A stretch of DNA of 64,000 nt from Novosphingobium sp. PP1Y (GCF_000253255.1 NC_015579.1:124001-188000); one strand, 5' to 3'; positions 33,280-42,766 are shown, counted from the stretch's first letter. Made by a program: numbers and translations. Notes: generated by a model from the sequence alone, not told the origin.

Positions 33280-35247
33280 ATGTGGTGCGTCGATTTCTGC
33301 CGGTCACTGCTGCGTGATACTCGAGCCAATGTCTTTATTATCTGTGCGGCCGCGATGGTGCCGATTGCGGCAATGATCGGTGGGGGCGTCGATATAGGCC
33401 GCGCCTATATGGCCAAGAGCAAGCTTCAAAGTGCTTGCGATGCTGCATCACTGGCTGCGCGCCGGGTGATGAAGGACGATAGTCTCAGCGACGAAGTTCA
33501 GGAGACGGGCCGAAAATTCTTCGATTTCAATTTTCCGGCGGGGATCTACGAAGCGACTTCGTTCGAACCGCAGATTTCGCGGCCGGAATCGGGGATCGTC
33601 AGGATCACGGCGGCAACCACCATCCCAACCTCGATCATGAAGATCTTCGGCTACGGAAGCATTCCCATTGCCGTAAGTTGCGATGCGTCGCTCAACTTCG
33701 TCAATACTGACGTTGTCCTGGTACTGGATGTGACGGGATCGATGGCCGATCCCATCGGCGGTGAACCGAAAATCGAAGCTCTGCGTGACGCAGTGCTCGC
33801 GCTTTATGATGAACTGGCACCTGTTCAGGCGCAGCTTGAAGATCAGGGACTGCGGCTACGTTATGGGATCGTGCCGTACTCGAGCACTGTAAACGTGGGC
33901 CATCTGATCTACAGCGTGGACCCTGACTATCTGCTGGACAGCGCTTCCTACCCGTCGCGCACGGCAAATTTCAACCAGGCTTCCTACGTAGCCAACGATC
34001 CCAGTTCAAGCGGTGCCTGGGAGTACTACAGCGGAAGCTCGGGTTCCGGGTCATCCTCGCCGACGAGTTCGACGCGATCCTCCAGTCAGTGTCAAAGCTG
34101 GGTAAACTCCTCGGGAGGCACCGGGGGAGGACCTGCGCCATCTCCTACGTACCAATTCACTTACGATGGGAGTTCCAGCAGCTCAAGCTATGTGCAGAGC
34201 ATGAACTGGGGATGGTCAGGTGCTCCTGTGACCTCGGGTTCCAATCGCAGCTGCCGGCGCTGGAAGATTACTACCACCACGACGTACTCGACCCGGCGCA
34301 CGTTCAGCAACTGGACCTACCGGCACGAGACTTACGACCTGAGCGACTACATACAGCCCGGCGGAAGCATGCTTCTTGCAACGAATGCCTCCGGGTCCGT
34401 CGCCGAGCCTGGCGGAAGCTTCAATGCCCAGCAATTGGCGGCTGCCGCAACTGGCGGCAGTTCTGCATCGGTAAGCTGGAATGGCTGCATCGAGGAGAGG
34501 GCGACCACAAGCTCGATCGATGGCGGGACCAGCATGGTCATACCTTCAGAGGCTCTCGACCTCGACATCGATGGAATCCCGAGCAGCGATGACTCGCGTT
34601 GGCGCCCCATGTTGCCAGACGTCGTGTATACCCGCACTGCCGGCTCTACCTCGGTCAATTCCAACAGCGGCAGCACCAGCACCACGGGATGGATCAAGAA
34701 CTATTCCTACAGCCAGGGATACTGGGCATGTCCAACCGAGGCACGCCGACTGCAGGAGTGGTCGCGTGACGATTTGGAGGACTACGTAACGGGCCTGCAG
34801 ACCGTCGGCGGCACCTATCATGACATTGGCATGATCTGGGGTGCACGGATGATCTCGACCGACGGCATATTTGCTGACGGGTGCGAAGAGTACAATGGGA
34901 TGCCCTGCAACCGGCACATCATCTTCATGACCGACGGCGCGCAGACGGCCTATTGCAATGTCCTGACAGCCTACGGCGTCGAGCAAAACGACATGAGGAC
35001 GACGGGCGCCGGGAACTGCCCCAGCCAACTCGCACGGCACCAGCAGCGCTTTCGAATGGCTTGCAATGCCGCGAAGAACATGAACGCCTCGGTTTGGGTG
35101 ATCGGCTTCGACACGTCACTCAACTCGAACCTCACAGGGTGTGCCAGCAATGCCTCCCAGGCCAGCACGTCATCCGATCGAGACAGCTTGATTGCGCGCT
35201 TTCGTCAGATCGGAAACCAGATCGGTGCCCTCAGGCTGACCAAATAG
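33280..35247 (+). CDS. TadG-like pilus assembly protein with von Willebrand factor A domain
   Basis: The 655-aa product has an N-terminal membrane anchor (ANVFIICAAAMVPIAAMIGGGVDIGRA), the TadE/TadG-like SKLQSACDAASLAA motif and a vWA domain with MIDAS DVTGSMAD near residue 150. The vWA domain is split by a long Ser/Thr/Gly-rich, low-complexity insert (roughly residues 240-400) and resumes with IIFMTDGAQTAY. Such proteins are minor components of Tad (Flp) pili. ATG 33247 is an alternative start. Two TadE-like genes follow; core tad secretion genes are absent from the window. Confidence 0.85.
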   Translation: MWCVDFCRSLLRDTRANVFIICAAAMVPIAAMIGGGVDIGRAYMAKSKLQSACDAASLAARRVMKDDSLSDEVQETGRKFFDFNFPAGIYEATSFEPQISRPESGIVRITAATTIPTSIMKIFGYGSIPIAVSCDASLNFVNTDVVLVLDVTGSMADPIGGEPKIEALRDAVLALYDELAPVQAQLEDQGLRLRYGIVPYSSTVNVGHLIYSVDPDYLLDSASYPSRTANFNQASYVANDPSSSGAWEYYSGSSGSGSSSPTSSTRSSSQCQSWVNSSGGTGGGPAPSPTYQFTYDGSSSSSSYVQSMNWGWSGAPVTSGSNRSCRRWKITTTTTYSTRRTFSNWTYRHETYDLSDYIQPGGSMLLATNASGSVAEPGGSFNAQQLAAAATGGSSASVSWNGCIEERATTSSIDGGTSMVIPSEALDLDIDGIPSSDDSRWRPMLPDVVYTRTAGSTSVNSNSGSTSTTGWIKNYSYSQGYWACPTEARRLQEWSRDDLEDYVTGLQTVGGTYHDIGMIWGARMISTDGIFADGCEEYNGMPCNRHIIFMTDGAQTAYCNVLTAYGVEQNDMRTTGAGNCPSQLARHQQRFRMACNAAKNMNASVWVIGFDTSLNSNLTGCASNASQASTSSDRDSLIARFRQIGNQIGALRLTK

Positions 35248-35258
35248 GACAGGATGCA

Positions 35259-35885
35259 ATGAAGCTGCCGATCAACCGATGGGATCGCATCTGCAGATTG
35301 CTGCGAGGTGACACGCAAGGCGTGACGATCATCGAGTTCGCTCTTGTCCTGCCTCCCTTGCTGATTATCGTCATTGGCGGCCTGGATCTGGGCTATCAGG
35401 CCTATCTGCAAACCGTGCTGCAAGGCGCCCTGAACGATGTTGCGCGTTCAGGATCGATGGAATCTCCCTCATTCGATTGCGATGGAGACACGGTGGAAGC
35501 GAAGATCGGCTGTGCAGTCCAGAGCAGGTCCGACGTGATCGCGCGTGACGCGACCTACAGCATCGTGATGAAGAGCTTTTACGACTTTTCCGGCGTTGGC
35601 CGCAGCGAAAAGCTGATCACCGACTACAATGGGAACGGCGAGTATGATGATGGCGATTGCTACTCCGATCTCAACGAAAACGGATCCTTCGATGAAGATG
35701 CCGGAAAGGAAGGCGTCGGCGGGGCGGACGACGTAGTGTTCTACCAGGCTTCTCTTTCCATGCCGCGACTGTTTCCCATGAAGGGTTTGCTCGGATGGGA
35801 CGACAATTACACCATCACTGCCGAAATGGCGCTCCGCAACCAACCTTACTCCCGTCAAAAGACGCCTCCGACGGTGTGCAATTGA
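35259..35885 (+). CDS. TadE-like pseudopilin with Ca-binding-like repeats
   Basis: The 208-aa protein has the TadE hallmark GVTIIEFALVLPPLLIIVIGGLDLGY near residues 20-45 (processing near Gly, then Glu5-like EF) and a soluble part with two Asp/Asn-rich loops, DYNGNGEYDDGD and DLNENGSFDEDA, that look like EF-hand or dockerin-type calcium loops. ATG 35259 follows GGACAGGA. It lies 11 bp after the vWA gene; its stop overlaps the next start. Confidence 0.82.
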   Translation: MKLPINRWDRICRLLRGDTQGVTIIEFALVLPPLLIIVIGGLDLGYQAYLQTVLQGALNDVARSGSMESPSFDCDGDTVEAKIGCAVQSRSDVIARDATYSIVMKSFYDFSGVGRSEKLITDYNGNGEYDDGDCYSDLNENGSFDEDAGKEGVGGADDVVFYQASLSMPRLFPMKGLLGWDDNYTITAEMALRNQPYSRQKTPPTVCN

Positions 35886-36535
35886 TGCGCTCGCCCAGTC
35901 CTTTGTGCGTGAAGCGCCTCATCGCTGCCAGCCTCGCCCGTCGCGAAGGGCTTGCCATGATCGAGTTCGCATTCGCGTTCCCGGTGTTTGCCTTGGTGGT
36001 CCTGGGCGGGCTCGAAACTGTTCATCTCGCAATGGCGCACATGCGTGTGAATCAAATCGCGATCACGGTAGCCGACAATGCAGGCCGCGTTCGCACCGCG
36101 ATCGATGAAACGAACATCAATGAGGTCTTCGCAGGTGCCGATCTGGTGGGCAAGTCACTGGGCTTCGCATCGAACGGAAGGATAGTTCTTTCGTCACTGC
36201 AACCGAACGAGCAGTCCGGCACCAGAAAAGGGCAAATGATCAACTGGCAGAGATGCCACGGTAATCTGTCCGTCGATCCAAGGTACGGACGGGAGGGCGC
36301 CGGCAAGTACGATGCTTCTCTCGTTGACGGAATGGGCGGTACGGGACGCCAGATTCAGGCCGCCGAGGGTACAGCCGTCATGTTCGTGGAAGTCACGTAT
36401 CGGTACGATCCGCTGATCTCCGGCGTACTCGGATCCGGCCCGCAATTCATCCGTTATGAGAGCGCCTTCAACGTCCGCGAGCGGACCAATCAGGACATTT
36501 CCAACGTACAAGGCCTGGGTGTGAACCGCTGCTGA
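35885..36535 (+). CDS. TadE-like pseudopilin 2
   Basis: The 216-aa protein carries REGLAMIEFAFAFPVFALVVLGG near residue 20, the TadE-type processing region and membrane helix, then a soluble domain ending in a Cys. The start ATG overlaps the previous TGA (TGATG). With the vWA protein and the other TadE-like protein it forms a three-gene minor-pilin set. Confidence 0.82.
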   Translation: MRSPSPLCVKRLIAASLARREGLAMIEFAFAFPVFALVVLGGLETVHLAMAHMRVNQIAITVADNAGRVRTAIDETNINEVFAGADLVGKSLGFASNGRIVLSSLQPNEQSGTRKGQMINWQRCHGNLSVDPRYGREGAGKYDASLVDGMGGTGRQIQAAEGTAVMFVEVTYRYDPLISGVLGSGPQFIRYESAFNVRERTNQDISNVQGLGVNRC

Positions 36536-36590
36536 TCGAGAGTGAAATACTCGTTACGAAACCATGCTTCTGTTTCCTGGAGTGCGTGAG

Positions 36591-36950
36591 ATGTCTTTGA
36601 TGGCAAATCGCAACACGGTACTGATTGTTTCGGGAATTGTTGTAGTTATTTCGCTGTTTATTGCAGATGCTGCGGATAGGAATTTTACAAACCACGAGGC
36701 AGGGCAAGTCAGATCTGCGACAGTGGAATTGCCCCATCCCGAAGGGGCCGGCTCGAAGGCGATCGTGACGAATGCAGATGGTTCACCCTATGAGCCGTCG
36801 CTTGAGGCTCCGGACGAAGCAGCGCAAGGTGACGAACCCGATGGCGATCTTGCCGCGGATTGGAGCCAGGATTCAGTCAATTCGAACGTTTCCAGCCAGA
36901 CGTCCTCCATGGGAACGGAAGTCGTGGCCGGAGCAAGGCGCATCGATTGA
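36591..36950 (+). CDS. Membrane-anchored small protein, unknown function
   Basis: The 119-aa product has one N-terminal membrane helix (TVLIVSGIVVVISLFIADA) and an acidic, Ser/Pro-rich, probably disordered tail. ATG 36591 has GGAG about ten bases upstream. It closes the Tad-like cluster 55 bp after the second TadE gene and may be a cluster component, but no family is recognised. Confidence 0.6.
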   Translation: MSLMANRNTVLIVSGIVVVISLFIADAADRNFTNHEAGQVRSATVELPHPEGAGSKAIVTNADGSPYEPSLEAPDEAAQGDEPDGDLAADWSQDSVNSNVSSQTSSMGTEVVAGARRID

Positions 36951-37493
36951 TGGCTTCCACCAAGCGGGTTCATTTACGCACGATTCGAGGTAGTTGGCCT
37001 CGTCACAGGGCAGAATGATGCCCACAGGCCTGCGCCCCTGTCCATGCCGACCCGCGCCCTCGGCCCCTGAGGCCGCGCGGACGAGTTCCAGCGCGGGTTC
37101 CCGCAAGCACTTTTCAGGATTTCAATCCGGAAGGCGCCTGTTCGGAAGTGACGATAGGCTCACAGAGCGTCTGCGGCTGCCATGCGCGCTCGTTGGTAGT
37201 TCCATACCTGATCCAAAGCGACAGGGAGCCGGCGGCCCGGCTTCCCTTGCCGACTACGTTCGCCGGCGGCGAAGAAGGACGCGTCCTGCAAGGGCTCGAT
37301 CCGGCCCAACGCCCGCGCGCTGCGCTTAAGCTGGGACAGGTCCTTCGCCGCTCGAACCTCAGGCGCGTGGCCGATAACATGCTCGCGGACGGCTCGACCA
37401 GCGCGCTCGCCTTGCCGCCGTCAGGCCGGCAAGATGTTCAAGGGCGTGCGACGCCTTAAGAATTGGAAGATAGATCGCGACGCTAAAGGCAAA
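36951..37493. other. Intergenic or degenerate region
   Basis: About 540 bp separate the Tad-like cluster from brnTA. Frames on both strands overlap without ribosome-binding sites and none resembles a known family, so this may be a decayed gene. Confidence 0.4.
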
Positions 37494-37540
37494 TTGTAGT
37501 TACGATAAACGATTGACGACCAATCAAATCGTAACTACAA
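37494..37540. promoter_or_regulatory. BrnTA operator
   Basis: TTGTAGTTACGAT (37494-37506) is matched by its exact reverse complement at 37528-37540, 21 bp apart, and ends six bases before brnT. Type II antitoxins usually bind such sites to autoregulate. Confidence 0.7.
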
Positions 37541-37546
37541 AAAACC

Positions 37547-37792
37547 ATGATCATCGTATGGGATGAACCGAAACGGCAAGCGAACCTCGTCAAGCACGGG
37601 ATCGACTTTGCCGATGTGGGGGAAGCGTTCTTCCTCTCCGCTCTGGTTATCCCCGCGAAGGACGGACGCTTTGCCGCCATCGGTGAGATGAACGGCACGA
37701 TCACGGTGATTTTCGCTGTGCTGGGCACCGAAGGCGTCTCGATCATCTCTGCCCGCCCGGCCAGCATTATGGAACGGAGGCTCCTGCCATGA
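37547..37792 (+). CDS. brnT: BrnT-family ribonuclease toxin
   Basis: The 81-aa protein matches BrnT: FDEPKRQANLVKHGIDF-type N-terminus (here VWDEPKRQANLVKHGIDFAD), RFAAIGEMNG and the C-terminal VSIISARPASIMERRL. BrnT is a RelE-fold mRNA interferase. Toxin-first order and the four-base overlap with brnA are typical of this system. Confidence 0.92.
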   Translation: MIIVWDEPKRQANLVKHGIDFADVGEAFFLSALVIPAKDGRFAAIGEMNGTITVIFAVLGTEGVSIISARPASIMERRLLP

Positions 37793-38076
37793 CCGACCCG
37801 AAACACGTCGCTCCCGGATACACCAAGGCCGATATGGATGAGGTCAGTAATAACCCCGAATGGACAGCCGAGGACTTCGCCAGGGCAAAGCCTTTCGCTG
37901 AGGCCTTCCCGGACCTCGCAAAGACGATTCGCGCACGCGGTCCGCAGAAGGCCCCGAAAAAGGTCAGCACCACGCTGCGCCTTTCGCCCGAGGTGATCGA
38001 GCATTTCAAATCCGGCGGTCCCGGTTGGCAGTCACGGATCGATGCTGCCCTCAAGGATTGGGTGGCCGCGCACTGA
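37789..38076 (+). CDS. brnA: BrnA-family antitoxin
   Basis: The 95-aa product has an N-terminal acidic part (NNPEWTAEDFARAKPFAEAFP) and a C-terminal ribbon-helix-helix (KVSTTLRLSPEVIEHFKSGG, then WQSRIDAALKDWV) as in BrnA. Its start overlaps brnT by four bases. It should neutralise BrnT and repress the operon through the inverted repeat at 37494-37540. Confidence 0.92.
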   Translation: MTDPKHVAPGYTKADMDEVSNNPEWTAEDFARAKPFAEAFPDLAKTIRARGPQKAPKKVSTTLRLSPEVIEHFKSGGPGWQSRIDAALKDWVAAH

Positions 38077-38448
38077 GGCCGAAGTGCGCCCATCCAAGCC
38101 GCTCGAGTGGGAAAATGGCGCGCATATGAGCGGTCAGTCCGTTTATGACCGGGGCTGGGACATTGCCGTCATTCCTGGTCCCGGCTCGGAAGGGCGGCTT
38201 TCAGCTGGGCACCGGACGTTCCGAAGGACGCGATGCCGTGGCATGGAACGGGAAAGGTGGGCCGGTTGCGGACAGGTAGCTTTCCGCGAAGATTTTTGAG
38301 AATCAGACATTAGGACCTCGACGGTGCGCTGCAAAAGCGGCGCCTTGACGCGAGGCCTGCACCTTACCAGCCGCAGGATCACCAATGTCCGGGCTCCAAA
38401 CAATGCGTCCCGCCGCAGTCGCTCCAAACGAACGGCAGCGCGCAATTC
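38077..38448. other. Intergenic region between brnA and the HNH gene
   Basis: The 370-bp gap between convergent genes has no reliable coding frame or terminator that I can identify. Confidence 0.4.
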
Positions 38449-39303
38449 CTAAGCAGGTGGCCGCGGCAACAGATCGCGATACCCGCCCGAACAGAAGGAC
38501 GCCTCGGCTGCCAACGCGCGCGACATGATCGCCTGCCAAAACCCTATGCGATGTTGCAGTTCGATTCGGTCTGCGTTGCGGCGAAGGTACTCCTCGATCA
38601 GGGACTGATCGATAACGCCGCCATTCGGCGCGACCACCTCGGTTTCGAGCCGCAACGCCAATTCGGTAAGCAGTTCGCCCACCTCTGGCAACAGCGCCCG
38701 ATTGAAATCGACCTTCTCGAGCTGGCGCGCCATGCGCTTGGCGAGCACGGAATCAGGGATCGCGGCAGGCGAGAATGCGAAACTGACCGTGTAACTACCC
38801 ACCGCGCGGGTCACGGTGGCCGTCAGGAACGAAACCGCCGGGATTTGATCTATATACGGGTGAACGAACGCGCTTGCGATGGTTTTGCCCGTTGTCGCCG
38901 ACTTGCGCTGGTTGCATGGGCCGCACATCGCAACGAGGTTGAGCGGGAAGATCGCAAACTCGGGGAACGGCGTCTGTGGGAGGTGGTGATCGAGTTGGAC
39001 GGGCCGTGCGCCGCCGCAGCTCGGGCAACGATTGCCCGCCACCGCCAGCAACTCCGCCCGCAAACCAAACAGCGGCTTGCCCTCATACGTTTTCTTGTAA
39101 GCGGCGCGCAGCGCCGCACCGTATTTAACGCGAAACGGTTTGTTGGCGGTGATGCGGCAACCGGCACCGCTCCCCAGCCAATAATCAAGGTAGAGCGTGC
39201 GCAGCGCAGTTTCCATGGGTTTGGGCACGGCCTTCCCGAGCCCAGCCTTTAGCACGTCGAACGGATCGCCGATTTTGTCGTGCGGATAGCGAAGTGTGTA
39301 CAT
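38449..39303 (-). CDS. HNH endonuclease, PtuB-like (Septu-type defence)
   Basis: The 284-aa protein has an HNH nuclease core: CPSCGG, then QLDHHLPQTPFPEFAIFPLNLVAMC and CNQRKS around residues 93-137, with paired Cys for zinc. The start ATG overlaps the stop of the upstream ATPase gene (TAATG). ATPase followed by HNH is the gene order of Septu (ptuA-ptuB) phage-defence systems, in which the HNH protein degrades DNA. The C-terminal half is helical. Confidence 0.8.
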   Translation of the reverse strand: MYTLRYPHDKIGDPFDVLKAGLGKAVPKPMETALRTLYLDYWLGSGAGCRITANKPFRVKYGAALRAAYKKTYEGKPLFGLRAELLAVAGNRCPSCGGARPVQLDHHLPQTPFPEFAIFPLNLVAMCGPCNQRKSATTGKTIASAFVHPYIDQIPAVSFLTATVTRAVGSYTVSFAFSPAAIPDSVLAKRMARQLEKVDFNRALLPEVGELLTELALRLETEVVAPNGGVIDQSLIEEYLRRNADRIELQHRIGFWQAIMSRALAAEASFCSGGYRDLLPRPPA

Positions 39304-40946
39304 TAGTCTTCGGCTTCGGCGTTTCTTGCCCGGCGCGCGATCGTTGCCATGACATGCGCAAGCGCCTGCGACGACAAGCGCGATCCGAGCGCCTCCTCAA
39401 CGCCTTCGACGGTTTCAAAGGCGTCGACCATGCGGTCAAGAACGTGCCGGTAGTCCCCGGCCGTCGGATAGAAGCCGAACACCTCCCGGCTGAGTGCGCC
39501 GACATTCTCGCCATAGGTCTCGATTGAAGGCGCCTTCGCGATCGTCGGCTCCCGGCCAGCGAGGATGACCACCTGCCCCGCCAGCGCTTCCTGGACGACG
39601 ACGGGTGAATGCGTGGCAACGAGCGCATATGCCCGCTGCTTCGACAGCAAGCGGCGGATGGATGACATAAGAGCCGCAAGCAACGGTGGGTGCAAATGCG
39701 TTTCGGGTTCGTCGATCAGGACGAGCCCGTGACGCTGAAGCATGGCGGTCATGCCCGCCAATTGATGCAAGACGATCTTGTGTCCGCTCGACAGCTTCAG
39801 GAAGGCGGCAGCGGGGTCCTGACCAAACCAGCGATTGAGTTGCTCGACGCGGACTTCGTCCAGCGACCAAAAATCCTCGACCTCTTCCGGGTCATCGTGG
39901 GGCGGGATGCCAACATAGGCGCGGACCGACACTTCCTCGAGCACCGGTTTCATGATTTCTGCGAAAACTTTGAACCGGTCGAGCTCGCGGATGCGAGTGA
40001 CATGCGATGCGAATGTCGCCGCAAGCTCGGCCTGCGTCAGCAGCCGCGGGGCAATGTCGCCGCCCTCAATGAGTCCAGCGGGATCTCGCATTCCAAGATA
40101 AATGTATCGCCCGCGCCCCGCGATGAAGTCGGCGCGCCGCTCCTCGGGATCGTCGCCGGCGAGCATCGGCGGAACGAAGTTATCGAACGAGCTGTAAGAT
40201 ACCGCCAGAATATTGGGGAAGCCCGGGCCATCGGTGATGGCCCCTTCGACCGCCGTCAGCTGCTCGCGCTCCGCAGGCGGCGCGTACGCGACGCGCGCGA
40301 TGCGCGCGAGCAAGTGCGTCTTGCCGACGCCGTTGGGCCCAATGATGATGCCCGCCCGCCGTGACGGACGTGTCTGGTGTAGTCCCGCAGGCGCTTCCGT
40401 CTCACCCAGCGCGAAGGTAATCGGTTCGTTGGATCCCAATGGCGTGAAGGTGAGGGTGAACGCGTCTTCACCCGGCGGCGCACCACCGGCCTCCACTGTC
40501 CGCGTAATCTCGTCGTAAAAGTCCTCGGGGCGGCGATGATCGCGATAGAGCGAAATCTTCAAACCCGGCTCCTCAGCGAACGCCTCGCGCAGCTCGGGAT
40601 GCGACGAGAGATCATTGAACAGCTTCCGCACCTTGTCGAGTAATCCAAGCTCGATCAGGCGAACATAATAGTCGATCGAGGTACCGAGCGAGACCACGTG
40701 CTTGGTGAACTGCACGCCCTTGGCTGGCCCGACGGCAAGTGCGGGAGGACCCTCACGCTGGCCTTCCTTGAGGATTTTCAGCGTTCCGACTTGGTGCGTC
40801 GTGCTGCCGTCCTTGTAATAAAGCGTATATAGAGTCCGGTAGCTGTAATCGTTCCAATTATCTCCGAGCAGAATTAACGCCTTATCGGCATCGACCGATG
40901 TGACGTTTCGGGCGGCTGTCTGGATGAAAAGGCGCAGCGCCGACAT
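39303..40946 (-). CDS. AAA/OLD-like ATPase, PtuA-like (Septu-type defence)
   Basis: The 547-aa protein has Walker A GPNGVGKTH at about 203-211, an ABC-type signature region LSSGHKIVLHQLAGM, Walker B GLVLIDEPETHLHPP and an ATHSP switch, the pattern of SMC/OLD-type ATPases including PtuA. A 200-residue N-terminal part (GDNWNDYSYRTLYTLYY) precedes the ATPase. ATG 40946 is chosen (GGGG ten bases upstream); a TTG at 41030 is also in frame but lacks a site. It is coupled to the HNH gene. Confidence 0.8.
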   Translation of the reverse strand: MSALRLFIQTAARNVTSVDADKALILLGDNWNDYSYRTLYTLYYKDGSTTHQVGTLKILKEGQREGPPALAVGPAKGVQFTKHVVSLGTSIDYYVRLIELGLLDKVRKLFNDLSSHPELREAFAEEPGLKISLYRDHRRPEDFYDEITRTVEAGGAPPGEDAFTLTFTPLGSNEPITFALGETEAPAGLHQTRPSRRAGIIIGPNGVGKTHLLARIARVAYAPPAEREQLTAVEGAITDGPGFPNILAVSYSSFDNFVPPMLAGDDPEERRADFIAGRGRYIYLGMRDPAGLIEGGDIAPRLLTQAELAATFASHVTRIRELDRFKVFAEIMKPVLEEVSVRAYVGIPPHDDPEEVEDFWSLDEVRVEQLNRWFGQDPAAAFLKLSSGHKIVLHQLAGMTAMLQRHGLVLIDEPETHLHPPLLAALMSSIRRLLSKQRAYALVATHSPVVVQEALAGQVVILAGREPTIAKAPSIETYGENVGALSREVFGFYPTAGDYRHVLDRMVDAFETVEGVEEALGSRLSSQALAHVMATIARRARNAEAED

Positions 40947-41440
40947 CTTCTTTGTACCCCAAAAAAAGACGGCCTGCTTGGTCAGATCGTCCGCAGAGCG
41001 CTTAGTGAGCGATCCGTCGCCGCGATGCAACTCGCCGGGGACATATGATCGCAGACGATTCTGGCCATAATGGTGCGGCTGCCTGCCCCGAATTTCGGCG
41101 GCGGCACGAAGACATCACGCACGGCACCCCTTGTTCGACGCCGCGTCGCCAGACAACGACAGCTAAAAATGCGTCGCGTCATGCAATCTGTCGCTCAGGC
41201 ATGATCGCGAGTCGATGGGGTGCGTAGCCAACCGCTTCTTCGGCTCCGCGATCGAGCGTGGCGGATTCCCAAGGCCGCAATTCACCGGGCCGCCGAGTCC
41301 TCGGTGAAGTTGGCTAGGCAGAGCCGGGGATCGAGATGGCGGCAGCTTTTGGATATTGAGGCAAGCAGGCCGAACGACTGATTTGGGCGCATTCCCGGCG
41401 GGCAGGTCGCGCAAAAACCGCAGCGCTGAACGCGCACACT
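40947..41440. other. Gap between the Septu-like and PD-(D/E)xK-like genes
   Basis: About 490 bp with no supported gene. The ATPase frame is open through part of it (to about 41115) without a good start. Likely holds the promoter of the ATPase-HNH operon. Confidence 0.4.
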
Positions 41441-41521
41441 CTATTTGATCAGACGATCGATCGAGGACAGGTTGATGGGCACATATTTGCTTGAGGCGGC
41501 GGCGGGCAGCCCGGTCCAAGG

Positions 41522-42766
41522 TCAACGGAAACTGTGGTGAATCGCAGCAACGACGGCACGTCCTTCGTTCAGCGTCGCTTCGATCATCGACTGAAGATGG
41601 CGCGTGGTTGCGCCGCGCGTGCCGACGTAACCTGATCGGACCAGCTCAACGAATGCCTCGCTGCGCAAATAGTGGCCATCGAGCTCGGTATGGTCGATGC
41701 GGAGGCCGCCTCGGCTCCCCCGCATACCGCCATTGCCAATCATATGGTCGAGATGGCCAAGACTGATAACGATGCCCGCTGCACTTGCGGCCGAGTGGCG
41801 TTTCATCATTTTCACGAAGAAAGCGCCGGGATGGAGGCGGTAAGGCCCTTCCGGCTCGAGATCGCAATCGAATTGCCGCATCCGATCAAGCTCATCTTGG
41901 AACTGCCAATTAATGCGGACCTGCCATCCCTCACCCAAATCGCGGTCGCGCTCAAGCATCTTGTATTGCACCATTACCAGCGCACCACGTCGCTCGTTGA
42001 GGTAGATTAGATCCACCCCGAGAAGCTCCTCAAGAGGTCGGCGATTGGCCGTATAGATCTCAAGCTCGCCGTCATGTTTCCTGAAACGCGCCCGTCCGGT
42101 CAGATCGCTGTCATCCATCGTCCAGCCCGGCAACCACCGGGCGTCATGTTCGATCGCCGCGTCCTCAAGCACGCGGATCGACGCGATCGCGCTTGGGCCG
42201 CGAACAGCCAACTCATAGGCTTCGCCATCGCCGCCAAAGGCGTTGACAGCGAGCTTGATCGCGTCGTGCTGCATGACGACCGCATTTTCGACACGACCGC
42301 GTCCGGCGATCCAGGCGAGGATGCGACGCAGGACGGGCGCGTTAGCTTCATTGGCGGCTAGTGCCGCGATCATCGATTGGCCGAGTTGGCTGGATACTGC
42401 GGTGATCTCTTGGGAGGCAGCGCGCAATTGCGCGGCAGCATGTCTCAACGTCGGGGTTTCGACGTAACGCAAGAGCCGTGAAAGCGAGCCGGGTTCGATA
42501 TCATCGACGAAATCGAACGCGACTCGGGTATCCAGCGATGAGATGGCCTGTCGCGAGCGAACGATCCCAATGCGGAGGTGCGACCTGCCGACCGCGATCA
42601 GCGCGAGCGAGCGCGTTTTGGCTGGCCTCGCCACCGAATGGCGAAAGTTGAGTGTGAACCGCGCACCGTGTCGCCTCGTACCTTCTAGCGCTTCCCATGT
42701 CTCCCGATCAACCCGGACTACGACAAGGCCAGCGGCCTGCAATTGGCGAACTTCACGTTCTTCCAT
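41522..42766 (-). CDS. Putative PD-(D/E)xK-like nuclease, possible defence protein
   Basis: The 414-aa protein is not recognised as a named family. Near residue 245 ELLGVDLIYLNERRGALVMVQYK fits a PD-(D/E)xK nuclease core (Asp, then a strand with QxK). A helical middle (AAQLRAASQEITAVSSQLGQ) and a C-terminal half ending HHSFR surround it. It is on the same strand as the Septu-like genes and next to ParDE, in a defence-rich stretch. After its TGA (41522-41524) the same frame stays open to a TAG at 41441-41443 and encodes a protein-like segment. Confidence 0.6.
   Translation of the reverse strand: MEEREVRQLQAAGLVVVRVDRETWEALEGTRRHGARFTLNFRHSVARPAKTRSLALIAVGRSHLRIGIVRSRQAISSLDTRVAFDFVDDIEPGSLSRLLRYVETPTLRHAAAQLRAASQEITAVSSQLGQSMIAALAANEANAPVLRRILAWIAGRGRVENAVVMQHDAIKLAVNAFGGDGEAYELAVRGPSAIASIRVLEDAAIEHDARWLPGWTMDDSDLTGRARFRKHDGELEIYTANRRPLEELLGVDLIYLNERRGALVMVQYKMLERDRDLGEGWQVRINWQFQDELDRMRQFDCDLEPEGPYRLHPGAFFVKMMKRHSAASAAGIVISLGHLDHMIGNGGMRGSRGGLRIDHTELDGHYLRSEAFVELVRSGYVGTRGATTRHLQSMIEATLNEGRAVVAAIHHSFR

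Noticed and set aside
36994..37459. Frames on both strands between the Tad-like cluster and brnT
   Set aside because: Mutually overlapping, no ribosome-binding sites, no family match by eye.
40947..41030. TTG start at 41030 for the PtuA-like ATPase
   Set aside because: GGCGAG directly abuts the TTG with no spacing; the ATG at 40946 has a usable upstream G-rich site.
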